Assembly: GCA_015490805.1 (NCBI GenBank)
Contig: WFXC01000006.1
Span: forward strand, 1 to 64,000
DNA length: 64,000 nucleotides
Direction of reading: 5' to 3'
Origin: Candidatus Kapaibacterium sp.
GTDB taxonomy: Bacteria > Bacteroidota > Ignavibacteria > Kapaibacteriales > WFXC01
The notes below the pieces were generated by a model that saw nothing but the letters and a program-made list of their open reading frames with translations, made no database searches and was not told the DNA's origin. Below are positions 1 through 7,943 of the stretch, one piece after another. A program made the position numbers and the translations under genes. Numbering within the stretch: the first letter of the stretch is position 1; the number at the start of each line of letters is the position of its first letter.

Positions 1-170
1 GCGGGTATCGGTTTTTGCCGGGCGGGGATTTTCTGAGCAATGATCGGCTGGTGGTGACGATGGTGCCGCCGAGAGATACGTTGCCGTTTGCGTATGGGTA
101 TCTGTACGAAGTGGATTTGCAGGGACAGATCATCCGGCAGTTGACAATGATCCCGTTGCCATTTAAGTAG
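1..170 (+). CDS. C-terminal end of an unidentified protein (5' truncated by window edge)
   Basis: An open frame enters from the left edge and stops at TAG 168-170, giving about 55 residues ending in LPFK. It has no start inside the window, so the ORF track omits it. The peptide contains alternating hydrophobic and charged stretches (for example YLYEVDLQGQIIRQL) that would suit a beta-rich repeat protein, but I recognise no family. It lies 24 bp before the next gene on the same strand and shares that gene's strongly G-rich coding strand, so the two may form one transcript. Function unknown. Confidence 0.55.
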   Translation, partial: GYRFLPGGDFLSNDRLVVTMVPPRDTLPFAYGYLYEVDLQGQIIRQLTMIPLPFK

Positions 171-194
171 CGTTTCACAAAGAGGAGTGAGGAG

Positions 195-1004
195 ATGCAT
201 CGAAGGTGGATGGTGGTGATCGTGGCAGTTGGGATCATTGGTGGAGGGGTGATCGGGGGATGTGAGGATGTGACTGGACCGCGGAAGGCGCGGAGGGTGA
301 TGGCATTGGATTCGGGGAATTGGTGGGAATACGAATGGGTAGTGGGGAGCCTTGATACCCTGAAGTTTACAAAGTGGGTGCGGATCGAGGTAGTAGGAAG
401 GCGGAGGGTTGATGGTCGAGCGGCGGCGATGGTGGTGTGGCGGTGGCAGTCGGAAGGTGGGGAGTTTCGGGATACGGTGTTCTGGGAGGAACGGAATGGG
501 CAGTTATGGGAGAAGCGGAAGCGGTGGGGGCGAGTGTTTATGGGTGAAGGGCTGGGATGGGGAGCGAAGGTTCGGTGGCTGCCGCTGGCAGATTTTGGAA
601 AGCCGGGATGGGAATACCGGGAGCAACTGAGGGATCTCGATACTGTGGAGATGGTCTTTGTCGATGGTCGGGGAGATACAACAGCGGTTGCGAAGATGGT
701 ACCGGAGGGTGCGGAGTACGGGGTGCGGTATGAAGGGAGGGAGGAGATAGGTTTTGCAGATACAACGGCGGTTGCCCTGCGGTATCGGTGTGGGATGCGG
801 GTTAAGTATACGACGTACGGGTTAGGGAGCAGGGAGTATCGGGGGTGCGAGGGGCAGTGGTTGTGGATCTGGGTTGTTCGGGGGATCGGGATCGTGCAGA
901 TTCAGGTGGCAGATGACTGGTCGTGGGAGTTTATGACTGATTATGAGCCGTGCGAGCCGAGGGATCCGGTGATGTGGCGGTTGCGGCGGTATTCGATTCG
1001 GTAG
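195..1004 (+). CDS. predicted lipoprotein of unknown function
   Basis: A 269-residue protein. It begins with two arginines, a hydrophobic stretch and a lipobox-like IGGC with the cysteine near residue 23, so it is probably an exported lipoprotein. The start is preceded by a good ribosome-binding region (GAGGAGTGAGGAG). The mature part is rich in Trp, Arg, Gly and Val, with repeated WEYEW/WEYRE-like patches that suggest a beta-strand-rich domain; no family is recognised. The coding strand is extremely G-rich and C-poor, unlike every downstream gene, whichever strand it lies on. That could mean a different replication-strand domain, a rearrangement junction, or simply an unusual gene. It probably forms an operon with the truncated gene upstream. 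Export is inferred from the signal peptide only. Confidence 0.6.
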   Translation: MHRRWMVVIVAVGIIGGGVIGGCEDVTGPRKARRVMALDSGNWWEYEWVVGSLDTLKFTKWVRIEVVGRRRVDGRAAAMVVWRWQSEGGEFRDTVFWEERNGQLWEKRKRWGRVFMGEGLGWGAKVRWLPLADFGKPGWEYREQLRDLDTVEMVFVDGRGDTTAVAKMVPEGAEYGVRYEGREEIGFADTTAVALRYRCGMRVKYTTYGLGSREYRGCEGQWLWIWVVRGIGIVQIQVADDWSWEFMTDYEPCEPRDPVMWRLRRYSIR

Positions 1005-1202
1005 TGGGAGGTATGCTGGCATCATCAGTGTTCTGATTTGTTCCGTTCGAGCATAGCGTTGCCCTTTTGGTATCGTGATGCAAACCTGCTGTGTCTGATA
1101 CTGCCCTGCGGGGTTGCCAGGCTGAAATCTTCAGGTGCTGTGACGCAGTTCTGCTTTGTGGAGATTCCTTCCTTTACAGCGCAGCGGAATTTCCGTTTTT
1201 GC

Positions 1203-1346
1203 AGGGGCGCTGACTTTAGTCGGCAATTGCTGGGAGCGCCGGCTTCAGCCGGCAAAAATGCACACGGCAGCGTGTGCTTCCAGCGCAATATATAGGGGCA
1301 CAGCACCGCTGCGCTCACGGGCAGCCCATTAGGTTGCCCCTACGAG
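1203..1346. repeat. palindromic intergenic repeat (REP/BIME-like)
   Basis: The 1005-1558 gap holds no convincing gene. Its middle is a cluster of short palindromes: GCCGGC-TTCA-GCCGGC at 1238-1253, GCACACG-GCAG-CGTGTGC at 1260-1277, and outer arms GGGGCA (1295-1300) / TGCCCC (1335-1340) around another GC-rich stretch. Mosaic elements of this kind are usually dispersed in many copies in a genome. The small ORFs called here on both strands (1025-1318, 1038-1295) are shadows of the repeat. Copy number cannot be judged from one window. Confidence 0.55.
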
Positions 1347-1465
1347 ATTTGGGAATTCGGGTAAGCACAGAGGATCGTCTCTCCAGGTATGACCTGAACG
1401 GTGCAGGGATAAATTGATATGTCTGCACACGGCAACGTTACGTACTTGTGCAAATCCTCTCCTAT

Positions 1466-1483
1466 TTTGAGAACCTTCTCAAA
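1466..1483. promoter_or_regulatory. 8-bp inverted repeat upstream of the cmr operon (possible operator)
   Basis: TTTGAGAA-CC-TTCTCAAA is a perfect 8-bp dyad with a 2-bp centre. It lies about 75 bp before cmr1 and about 36 bp before the putative promoter -7 element. Its size and placement would suit a dimeric repressor or activator. No regulator gene is adjacent, so the assignment is inference only. Confidence 0.3.
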
Positions 1484-1514
1484 TTGTGCGAACAGCAACG
1501 ACATAACGCGCAAT

Positions 1515-1526
1515 CTCGTATCTTTG
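1515..1526 (+). promoter_or_regulatory. putative -7 promoter element of the cmr operon
   Basis: CTCGTATCTTTG contains a match to the Bacteroidetes-type -7 box TAnnTTTG, with the TCG extension seen at other promoters in this window. A -33 TTTG at the usual spacing is not evident. Transcription would start about 25 bp before the cmr1 start codon. Confidence 0.35.
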
Positions 1527-1558
1527 CGACCAGTAGCAACAGAATGGGAAGCTGGTAA

Positions 1559-2692
1559 ATGGCATCCGAAATGCACGGTTTGATCACGCTGGAATTGGTA
1601 ACACCTGCTTTCATCGGGGGTGCTGAACCGCGAGGAAAACCGGAATTCCGCATCCCTTCTTTACGCGGCGCCCTTCGCTACTGGTGGCGTGCGCTGTTCG
1701 GAGCAGGAGTAGAAGACTCGCGAGCGCTGCTCCAGAAAGAATCGAAACTTTTTGGGAGTACAGATAAAGTATCAGCGGTGCAGCTTCGGTTACACAAAGC
1801 AGCCACGCCCACACCGAAATCCTACAGTAAGCTCACCCAAGGGAAACCCGGCATCAGCTATTTATGGTTTGCGGCACGGAAAACCAAAAACGACCCTGAA
1901 CGGCAAGCGTTACCCGATGGGTCACGGTATGTTATTGATGCTTCAATCCACCACCGATCCAGCCCACAGGAACTCTGGAAACAGTTCTACGCCGCTCTCT
2001 GGCTTCTTACCCGCCTTGGGGGCATTGGCACTCGCGCTCGCCGAGGAGCAGGCGGAATACAGGTAGCAGACATACAGTCCTCCACAGAACTCTCTAACCT
2101 TCCTCCGCTGCCAATTCGAGCAACGACAGTAGAACAATTCGGGGAAGAGCTTCAATCGGGAATCCAGCAACTTCGGCGGAACCTACCACCTGATGCATTG
2201 TCAACACAGCCCACATTTCACCTTTTGCATCCAGAATTTGCAGAGATTTGCCTGATAGATCGCTCTTTCTCATCGTGGCAAGAAGCGCTGAACTTTATTG
2301 GTTCCTCCCTGCAAAGCTTTCGCAAATCCAGGTTTCCGGAAGATGCTCGCATTGTTAGTGATCTCATTTTCCGCCACCATTACACTCCTAATCGTACAAT
2401 CCGCCGAGCAGCTTTTGGACTGCCGCTGCCTTTCTTCTTCCGGAGAGAACGACGTGGTGCCACGGTTGATCCCCGACGCGGATCACCCCTGTTCATCCGT
2501 ATTGTGAAACTGGCTGGGCAACAACGCTACGCAATCGTCCTGACATTTTTCAAAGCGCAATTTCTCGACAATGATCACCGCCCCAGTATTCGGGGTCAAA
2601 AGTTTCAAATTCCATCGTATGCTCCCATTGAGCAATGGCTGGATACGCTGAATCTCTTCCAGATCGAACTGAATCGGCATAACGAAGGATAA
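1559..2692 (+). CDS. cmr1: type III-B CRISPR RAMP protein Cmr1
   Basis: A 377-residue RAMP-family protein and first gene of a complete Cmr operon. In the type III-B effector, Cmr1 sits at the head near the 3' end of the crRNA and helps capture target RNA. The N-terminal strand ITLELVTPAFIGGAEP, the hallmark LRYWWRA near residue 41, and the glycine-rich loop GGIGTRARRGAGG near residue 155 are typical of Cmr1. The start ATG at 1559 has GGGAAG just upstream; a second ATG at 1571 (MHGLITLEL) is possible. The stop is 5 bp before cmr2, so the genes are probably translationally coupled. The length is normal for the family and no key segment is missing. Confidence 0.93.
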   Translation: MASEMHGLITLELVTPAFIGGAEPRGKPEFRIPSLRGALRYWWRALFGAGVEDSRALLQKESKLFGSTDKVSAVQLRLHKAATPTPKSYSKLTQGKPGISYLWFAARKTKNDPERQALPDGSRYVIDASIHHRSSPQELWKQFYAALWLLTRLGGIGTRARRGAGGIQVADIQSSTELSNLPPLPIRATTVEQFGEELQSGIQQLRRNLPPDALSTQPTFHLLHPEFAEICLIDRSFSSWQEALNFIGSSLQSFRKSRFPEDARIVSDLIFRHHYTPNRTIRRAAFGLPLPFFFRRERRGATVDPRRGSPLFIRIVKLAGQQRYAIVLTFFKAQFLDNDHRPSIRGQKFQIPSYAPIEQWLDTLNLFQIELNRHNEG

Positions 2693-2697
2693 AACCA

Positions 2698-5600
2698 ATG
2701 GCTGTTTCTCGCTGGGAACGAAAAATTGTTGCGCTCCTGCACGATCCTCCGGATAAGCCATTTGCGATTAGAAAACACGCGGACCGGGGCCGAGATCTCG
2801 TAGAAATTCTCTTGGGTACTGAGCCCAAAACCCAGTCAAACGTCAAAACAGCAGATCAACAAATGTCTGCTGCTGACCGTTTGGTCTTTCCCGATGGAGT
2901 GAGCCGGTTCTGGTCAACCCATCCCCCATTGCTGGTTCATCCTACCAGCGGGCGGCAGCATCGCCTCCCTGACACCATTATGGACTTTGATCCTGAGATC
3001 ACGAAATCTGTCATAGCTCAATTCTCCAAAGGCTTTACACCAGAAGAACAGACACTGGAAAAACAGCAGCGGCTCTACCTCGCATTATGGCGTTGCCTGC
3101 CCGATGCGCTCAGCCAGGCGTTTGCCTCGACCCCAGGGAATCTTTTCGAGCTCCTACCCGCCGAAACCCGACAACCGGACCACCCACTACCGCTGCACGT
3201 TGCCCTGACAGCAGCAGCCGCTGATGCCCTGCAGGGAAAACCTGCGATCCCCGCACTCCTGCATTTTTCCTTTTCGCCAGTGCAAAGCTTTATCGCTGCT
3301 GCGCGCAAAACGCAGGACCTGTGGATGGGAAGCTGGCTCCTTTCATACCTGAGCTGGACTGCCATCCAAACAATTGCCGACGTGTACGGTCCCGACGTCA
3401 TCCTGTACCCGTGGCTTTACAAACAGCCGCTCTGCGACGACTGGCTGCTTCGGGAAAAACAACTGGGAACGCTCCTGAACAACAATCTCTGTACCCTTGC
3501 ACCTCCTCGGTTAGATCTTCGGTTAGATCTTCCCACCTTACCCAACAAATTCGTGGCGTTGCTTCCGTGGGGCGTTCAGAAAGGTCCCCCATATCAGCGC
3601 GTCCAGGAAGTTGCTGCCCGTGCAGAGCAGATGTTTTATCAACGATGGAAAGACATTGCTCAGGCGGTCAAAAATTTTCTGAAAAACGAAATTCCCCACC
3701 TGTGGGATCATTACACTGAACAAATCTGGGACGAACAAACGGGAATCGGGGCCCGTTCCTCCACCATTCCCTTCTCTGTCTTCTGGACAATCTTCCCTTG
3801 GGGCTTCGGCGATTCTGCTGACCCCAACAGTGTGCTACAACTGTACAGGAACCTTTGCAATCCCGGTGATGACTGGGAATTTCAAAAAGTCTATGACGTT
3901 CTCAAATCCAGAGGGAAATATAAGCCCAAACTTGGAACCGTCTACTCCGTGGTGTACGAACTTTCCGACCGATTCTTCCGCTCCCGCAAAACCACGCGCG
4001 TGTTTAGCCAGCGGGCAATACGCGGCAGCAAATGCACAATGTGCGGTGAGCGTGAAGCGCTGCACTCAGAGCCGGCAAGGGCGCGAGAATTCTGGACGCA
4101 GGTAGCCAGGCAGAACCAGCTTTCAACAAAGTTCAAACCTGAAGGGAAAGAACGACTGTGTGCCGTCTGCACAGTGAAGCGACTTTTACCGGAAATTCTG
4201 CGATCTGCTAAAGCAACGGAACTCGGACTTCCGCAATTCTCCCGCACCAGCTATCCTTCCACCAGTGACATTGCATCCCGGGAGGACTCGAACCCCCAAC
4301 CCTCTGATCCGACCAGCTATCCTTCCACCAGTGACATTGCATCGGCAGCTTTCAAGCAGGATCTGCTCCACGCACTCAAAGAAACAGATGCCCAAAAAGC
4401 CCATCACAGAGCGGCATTGCAAAAAGCACTGGAAGCGCTTTTTAACGCTCTCGAAGCCCTGAAAGTCAGACCAACGAATGATCCTCACACCATCCCCCGA
4501 TTGGGCAAGCTGGTCCAACACCTACCCAAAGATCTGCGACCACTCGGCGAACAAATTGTCCAGCTTGACGGAGAAATTTTCTACGAAGAGCGGTACACCG
4601 TCGAAAGTTTTCAAGAGTCAACGGGCGAGTCACCGTCGGAAGCACAACTGGAGGCAGCACGGCAGAAACTTCGCACCGTTCTCGCCATAGCGGATCGGTT
4701 AGGTATTCGAAAACCCGAAAAATACTATGCCATCGTGCTGATGGACGGCGATCAGATGGGGAAGTGGATCAGCGGTGCTCATGATGGACTCCCACGGTTT
4801 CGAGATATACTCTATCCGGGATTAGCCGAAGAGTTGCTCAGTAAAGATTCTTCGGACTCCCAGAACCAATGGACGGCATTGCTGGAACTCAAGCGGATTG
4901 TTACCCCCTCTTTTCACGCCCTTATCTCCTTCGCACTGAATAACTTTGCCCTCCGCTTAGTACCGAAAATCGTCGAGGAACTGTGTCCGGCACGACTGGT
5001 TTATGCCGGCGGCGATGACGTTCTGGCACTGGTGCCGCTGCGATATGCGCTGGAAATAGCGCGCTTGCTGCGCGCCGCTTTCTCAGGAGAAATTCGCTTC
5101 GATGGCGATAATGCCAGAGCGCTCTTTGGCTCACCGGAAGCAACCGGATACGTCGAACTCGACGGCGCTCTGCTGCTCACGATGGGTCCGCCAGCAACTG
5201 CTTCCGCTGGCATCGCCATCACCCACCATCTGGATCCCCTGGACATCGCGCTCCAGGCAGCACGATTGGCAGAAAGGACGGCAAAACACCAGTACGGAAG
5301 AAATGCCCTCAGCCTTTACCTGCTCAAACGCTCCGGCGAAGAACTGCGCGTAGGCAATGCCTGGTTCGTGTCCCTGAACGGCGCCACCGTGGACATTGTT
5401 CAGCAGTTGAACAAAATCGCAACCGCTTTACAAACGGCAAAACTCAGCCGCTCCTTCCCGAAATCCGTAGCAGCCGAAGCAGAAGATCTGGAACAGCTTC
5501 CTATCGAAGCACGCATCAGCCGCACGAGCTATCTACTTTCGCACACTGGGGAACGCCCCAGATCCTCCAGCGAAGAAGATCAGAACGGGTTATCAAAGAA

Positions 5601-5760
5601 AGAACTGGAAGCGTTACTCCAGCAACTGGTGAGGATTTTTGCATCGGACAATGCCGCCAGAACCGATACCGCAGATAAAACCAATGGATCTTCGTGGCAA
5701 CGCTTCGGGATGCTGGCAGAATGGCTGAATGTCTTACGATTCCTGACAACGGAGGCGTAG
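2698..5760 (+). CDS. cmr2: type III-B CRISPR large subunit Cmr2 (Cas10)
   Basis: A 1020-residue Cas10 subunit. It starts with the Cmr2 HD-like region LLHDPPDKP (H15, D16), the candidate ssDNase centre. Next comes a zinc-binding pair of CxxC motifs (C446/C449 and C488/C491). A first palm segment, YYAIVLMDGDQMGKW, lies near residue 677, and the second palm carries an intact GGDD (G771-D774), so synthesis of cyclic oligoadenylate upon target binding is expected. No CARF effector is nearby; it would have to be encoded elsewhere. Residues 517-549 contain the segment TSYPSTSDIAS twice, separated by REDSNPQPSDP. The second copy runs into the normal AAFKQDLL continuation, so the first copy and spacer are an added 22 residues (see separate entries). 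There is also a 12-bp tandem repeat at 3509-3532 (RLDL twice). Confidence 0.94.
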   Translation: MAVSRWERKIVALLHDPPDKPFAIRKHADRGRDLVEILLGTEPKTQSNVKTADQQMSAADRLVFPDGVSRFWSTHPPLLVHPTSGRQHRLPDTIMDFDPEITKSVIAQFSKGFTPEEQTLEKQQRLYLALWRCLPDALSQAFASTPGNLFELLPAETRQPDHPLPLHVALTAAAADALQGKPAIPALLHFSFSPVQSFIAAARKTQDLWMGSWLLSYLSWTAIQTIADVYGPDVILYPWLYKQPLCDDWLLREKQLGTLLNNNLCTLAPPRLDLRLDLPTLPNKFVALLPWGVQKGPPYQRVQEVAARAEQMFYQRWKDIAQAVKNFLKNEIPHLWDHYTEQIWDEQTGIGARSSTIPFSVFWTIFPWGFGDSADPNSVLQLYRNLCNPGDDWEFQKVYDVLKSRGKYKPKLGTVYSVVYELSDRFFRSRKTTRVFSQRAIRGSKCTMCGEREALHSEPARAREFWTQVARQNQLSTKFKPEGKERLCAVCTVKRLLPEILRSAKATELGLPQFSRTSYPSTSDIASREDSNPQPSDPTSYPSTSDIASAAFKQDLLHALKETDAQKAHHRAALQKALEALFNALEALKVRPTNDPHTIPRLGKLVQHLPKDLRPLGEQIVQLDGEIFYEERYTVESFQESTGESPSEAQLEAARQKLRTVLAIADRLGIRKPEKYYAIVLMDGDQMGKWISGAHDGLPRFRDILYPGLAEELLSKDSSDSQNQWTALLELKRIVTPSFHALISFALNNFALRLVPKIVEELCPARLVYAGGDDVLALVPLRYALEIARLLRAAFSGEIRFDGDNARALFGSPEATGYVELDGALLLTMGPPATASAGIAITHHLDPLDIALQAARLAERTAKHQYGRNALSLYLLKRSGEELRVGNAWFVSLNGATVDIVQQLNKIATALQTAKLSRSFPKSVAAEAEDLEQLPIEARISRTSYLLSHTGERPRSSSEEDQNGLSKKELEALLQQLVRIFASDNAARTDTADKTNGSSWQRFGMLAEWLNVLRFLTTEA
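4246..4343 (+). repeat. 32-bp perfect direct repeat flanking a 34-bp insert, inside cmr2
   Basis: Copies at 4246-4277 and 4312-4343 are identical (beginning ACCAGCTATCC, ending ATTGCATC) and encode TSYPSTSDIAS. The 34 bp between them (4278-4311) resembles a tRNA on the opposite strand. The repeat period is 66 bp, or 22 codons, so the frame is kept. One repeat and the insert can be removed to restore an uninterrupted protein motif, which suggests a recent insertion with target duplication. Confidence 0.95.
4278..4311 (-). other. embedded tRNA 3'-half fragment (arginine type) within cmr2
   Basis: Read on the minus strand, this segment starts CGGATCAGA (end of an ACG anticodon loop plus the 3' anticodon stem). 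It continues through a GGGTT variable loop and a full T-arm GGGGG-TTCGAGT-CCTCC into the start of the acceptor 3' strand, CGG. The core GGTTGGGGGTTCGAGTCC is identical to the T-arm region of tRNA-Trp in this same window, but the anticodon-stem part fits tRNA-Arg(ACG) better. The 5' half and CCA are missing, so it is not a functional tRNA. In the cmr2 frame it encodes REDSNPQPSDP, the type of peptide seen when tRNA antisense strands are translated. Confidence 0.8.
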
Positions 5761-5762
5761 CA

Positions 5763-6944
5763 ATGAAGTGGCACTTATTGTTAGAACCCGTGGATGTCTG
5801 GCTCTTTCGCGATGGACGTCCTTTCGTTGCCGGTGAAGCCCACCGTGCACGAAGTATTTTTCCACCAACGCCCTACACGCTACAAGGCGCGATTCGTGCC
5901 AAAGTGCTGTTTGACGCAGGTGTTGACCTGATGGAATACGCTCACCAGAGCAGCGAAGCTGCTCGCGAGCTTGCCCGCCGCATTGGCGCTCCGGGGCGTG
6001 GATACGGGCAACTCCGCATCACCGGTCCCGTTTTAGCCCGATCAACCAACGGACAAATCACCCTGTACTACCCTGTTCCGGCGGATATGGTCAGAATCTC
6101 GGCGGAAAACGACGGAGAGACAACAGACACGGTCAAAATCACTGCAACAACGCTCCAGCCACTTGGAAAGGATTTTATGATGGAGGATTTTTCCGATATT
6201 CAAGTTCCCGCCCTTCAATTTCTCTGGGTACCCCGATCCCATATCGAATCCGTTGGGGGATGGCTCACTGCCTCGGACTTCGAGAAATACTTAGCCAACA
6301 GCGGGAAAGACTTTCAAGTCACGATCTACCGCAACAGCTTCTTTTTCCAGACTGAACGCCGGGTTGGGATTCAAATAAATCCTGAGCGGCTCACCACCGA
6401 AGAAGGACGGATCTACCACGCTGATTTCCTCCGCTTTACGCCCGGTACCAGCCTGGTTGCTCAAATCGCTGGAATCGAACCGTTTACCCCTCAAACTGGC
6501 TATTTACAACTGGGTGGAGAAGCTCGCGCTGCCTACTACACCGTTGAACAACAACCGCTGTCCGGATGGTTTCTTAACCAATCCGTACTGAACAATGCGA
6601 CGTTTTCCGGCAGATTCAAGATGATCTTCCTGACCCCCGCCTACTTTCGTCACGGCTGGCATCCTGAGGATTGGTCGACCTTCTTCCCGAATGCCAGCGT
6701 TCGGTGTGTCGGCGCTGCTATTCCGGGAGCCCAGATGATCGGTGGGGCGGTTGTTGATGACCGTCGTCGATCGAGAAATTTTGAACGGACGGCGTACCGC
6801 TTTCTTCCTGCAGGATCGGTGCTGTTCTTTGAAACCGATCAGCCGATTTCGTATAATGGACAACCGGTAACCGAAACACCGGAAGACAGTGACGGGGATC
6901 TCCAGCATATTGGCTTTGGGAGCGTTGTAATTGCTCCTTACTGA
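5763..6944 (+). CDS. cmr3: type III-B CRISPR RAMP protein Cmr3
   Basis: A 393-residue RAMP protein. In the Cmr complex, Cmr3 pairs with Cmr2 and binds the 5' tag of the crRNA at the foot of the complex. The N-terminus LLLEPVDVWLFRDGRPF is the Cmr3 hallmark, followed by FPPTPYTLQGAIRAKVL, typical of the first RAMP fold. The track's longer ORF starts at 5694 inside cmr2. I prefer ATG 5763, which follows the cmr2 stop by 2 bp, has GGAGGCG just upstream and gives the canonical N-terminus. The C-terminal part (GAQMIGGAVVDDRRRSRNFERTAYR) contains a basic stretch suited to RNA contact. A 60-bp gap with its own ribosome-binding site separates it from cmr4. Confidence 0.9.
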   Translation: MKWHLLLEPVDVWLFRDGRPFVAGEAHRARSIFPPTPYTLQGAIRAKVLFDAGVDLMEYAHQSSEAARELARRIGAPGRGYGQLRITGPVLARSTNGQITLYYPVPADMVRISAENDGETTDTVKITATTLQPLGKDFMMEDFSDIQVPALQFLWVPRSHIESVGGWLTASDFEKYLANSGKDFQVTIYRNSFFFQTERRVGIQINPERLTTEEGRIYHADFLRFTPGTSLVAQIAGIEPFTPQTGYLQLGGEARAAYYTVEQQPLSGWFLNQSVLNNATFSGRFKMIFLTPAYFRHGWHPEDWSTFFPNASVRCVGAAIPGAQMIGGAVVDDRRRSRNFERTAYRFLPAGSVLFFETDQPISYNGQPVTETPEDSDGDLQHIGFGSVVIAPY

Positions 6945-7004
6945 AGAAAGACACAGTTGAACACTGATGCAAAGTGAGAGTTTTACAATAAACGGAGCAA
7001 AACG

Positions 7005-7943
7005 ATGTATCAACAAGCAATGATCCTCAGCCTGTACGCCGAAACCCCTGTCCACGCAGGTACGGGGGCAACGCCGGGTATTGTTGATCTCCCGATTCAG
7101 CGAGAACGGCATACGCAGTACCCCATTATCCAGGGATCCGGCGTCAAAGGCGTGCTACGCGATCTGGCAGCGATGCGATCTCAGAACAACGCCGGGTTGA
7201 TAGACAGCATTTTTGGACCCGATTCCCAGAGAGCTTCAGAGTACGCTGCTGCAATCTCCGTTTCTGACGCTCGCATTCTCTGCTTTCCAGTGCGATCGCT
7301 GCAAAATGTTTTCGTATGGGCAACTGCTCCTTTTGCTTTAGCCCGATTGCAGCGTGATGCAATCAATAGCGGAATTCCACTGCCCTGGACACCGCCTCAA
7401 CTCGATAACAACACCGCTCTGGTGGCTTCCGATGCAGTGTTGATCAACAACACCTTGATCCTCGAAGAGTTCAGTTTCCAGGCACAATCCTCTCCCGCCG
7501 CTATGGAAATTGCCCGGTGGATTGCTGAGCACCTTTTTCCTGCTGACGATCATTACCAATTCTGGAAAGACGCCTTCACGAAACGCTTTGTCATTCTCCC
7601 CGAAGACGTTTTCCGTGATTTCGTCCAGCATTCAACTGAGATCGTCAGCCGCACCAAATTAGATGACAGCACAAAAACCGTTCAGCGGGGTGCTCTCTGG
7701 ACAGAGGAATATCTCCCCAGCGATTCGTTGCTTTACAGTACGATCCTGGCGACTCAGACTCGCGCTCCCCGAAATGGTGACAATGCGCCGCCACAGTTAG
7801 ATGCTCAACTGGTCATCAACCAGCTCAAACAATGGTTCAACAACCAGCGTATCCAGATCGGCGGCAATGCCACCATCGGGCGTGGAATAGTAGCGTTACG
7901 AACACTTACCGCTTCGTCCAACAACACAGGAGGAGCACAATGA
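7005..7943 (+). CDS. cmr4: type III-B CRISPR RAMP protein Cmr4, backbone target-RNA nuclease
   Basis: A 312-residue RAMP protein. Several Cmr4 copies form the helical backbone of the complex and each cuts bound target RNA at 6-nt intervals. The N-terminus LYAETPVHAGTG and the segment GIVDLPIQRE are diagnostic. D28 in VDLPIQRE corresponds to the catalytic aspartate described for other Cmr4 proteins, so RNA cleavage should be intact. IIQGSGVKGVLRD follows, the usual crRNA-binding helix. The C-terminal loop GGNATIGRGIV is the RAMP glycine-rich loop. An ACGGAG ribosome-binding site precedes the start. The stop overlaps the cmr5 start by 4 bp (ATGA), indicating coupled translation. Confidence 0.94.
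   Translation: MYQQAMILSLYAETPVHAGTGATPGIVDLPIQRERHTQYPIIQGSGVKGVLRDLAAMRSQNNAGLIDSIFGPDSQRASEYAAAISVSDARILCFPVRSLQNVFVWATAPFALARLQRDAINSGIPLPWTPPQLDNNTALVASDAVLINNTLILEEFSFQAQSSPAAMEIARWIAEHLFPADDHYQFWKDAFTKRFVILPEDVFRDFVQHSTEIVSRTKLDDSTKTVQRGALWTEEYLPSDSLLYSTILATQTRAPRNGDNAPPQLDAQLVINQLKQWFNNQRIQIGGNATIGRGIVALRTLTASSNNTGGAQ

Noticed and set aside
5694-5762. Upstream start for cmr3
   Set aside because: It lies within cmr2 in another frame; ATG 5763 has a ribosome-binding site and the canonical N-terminus.
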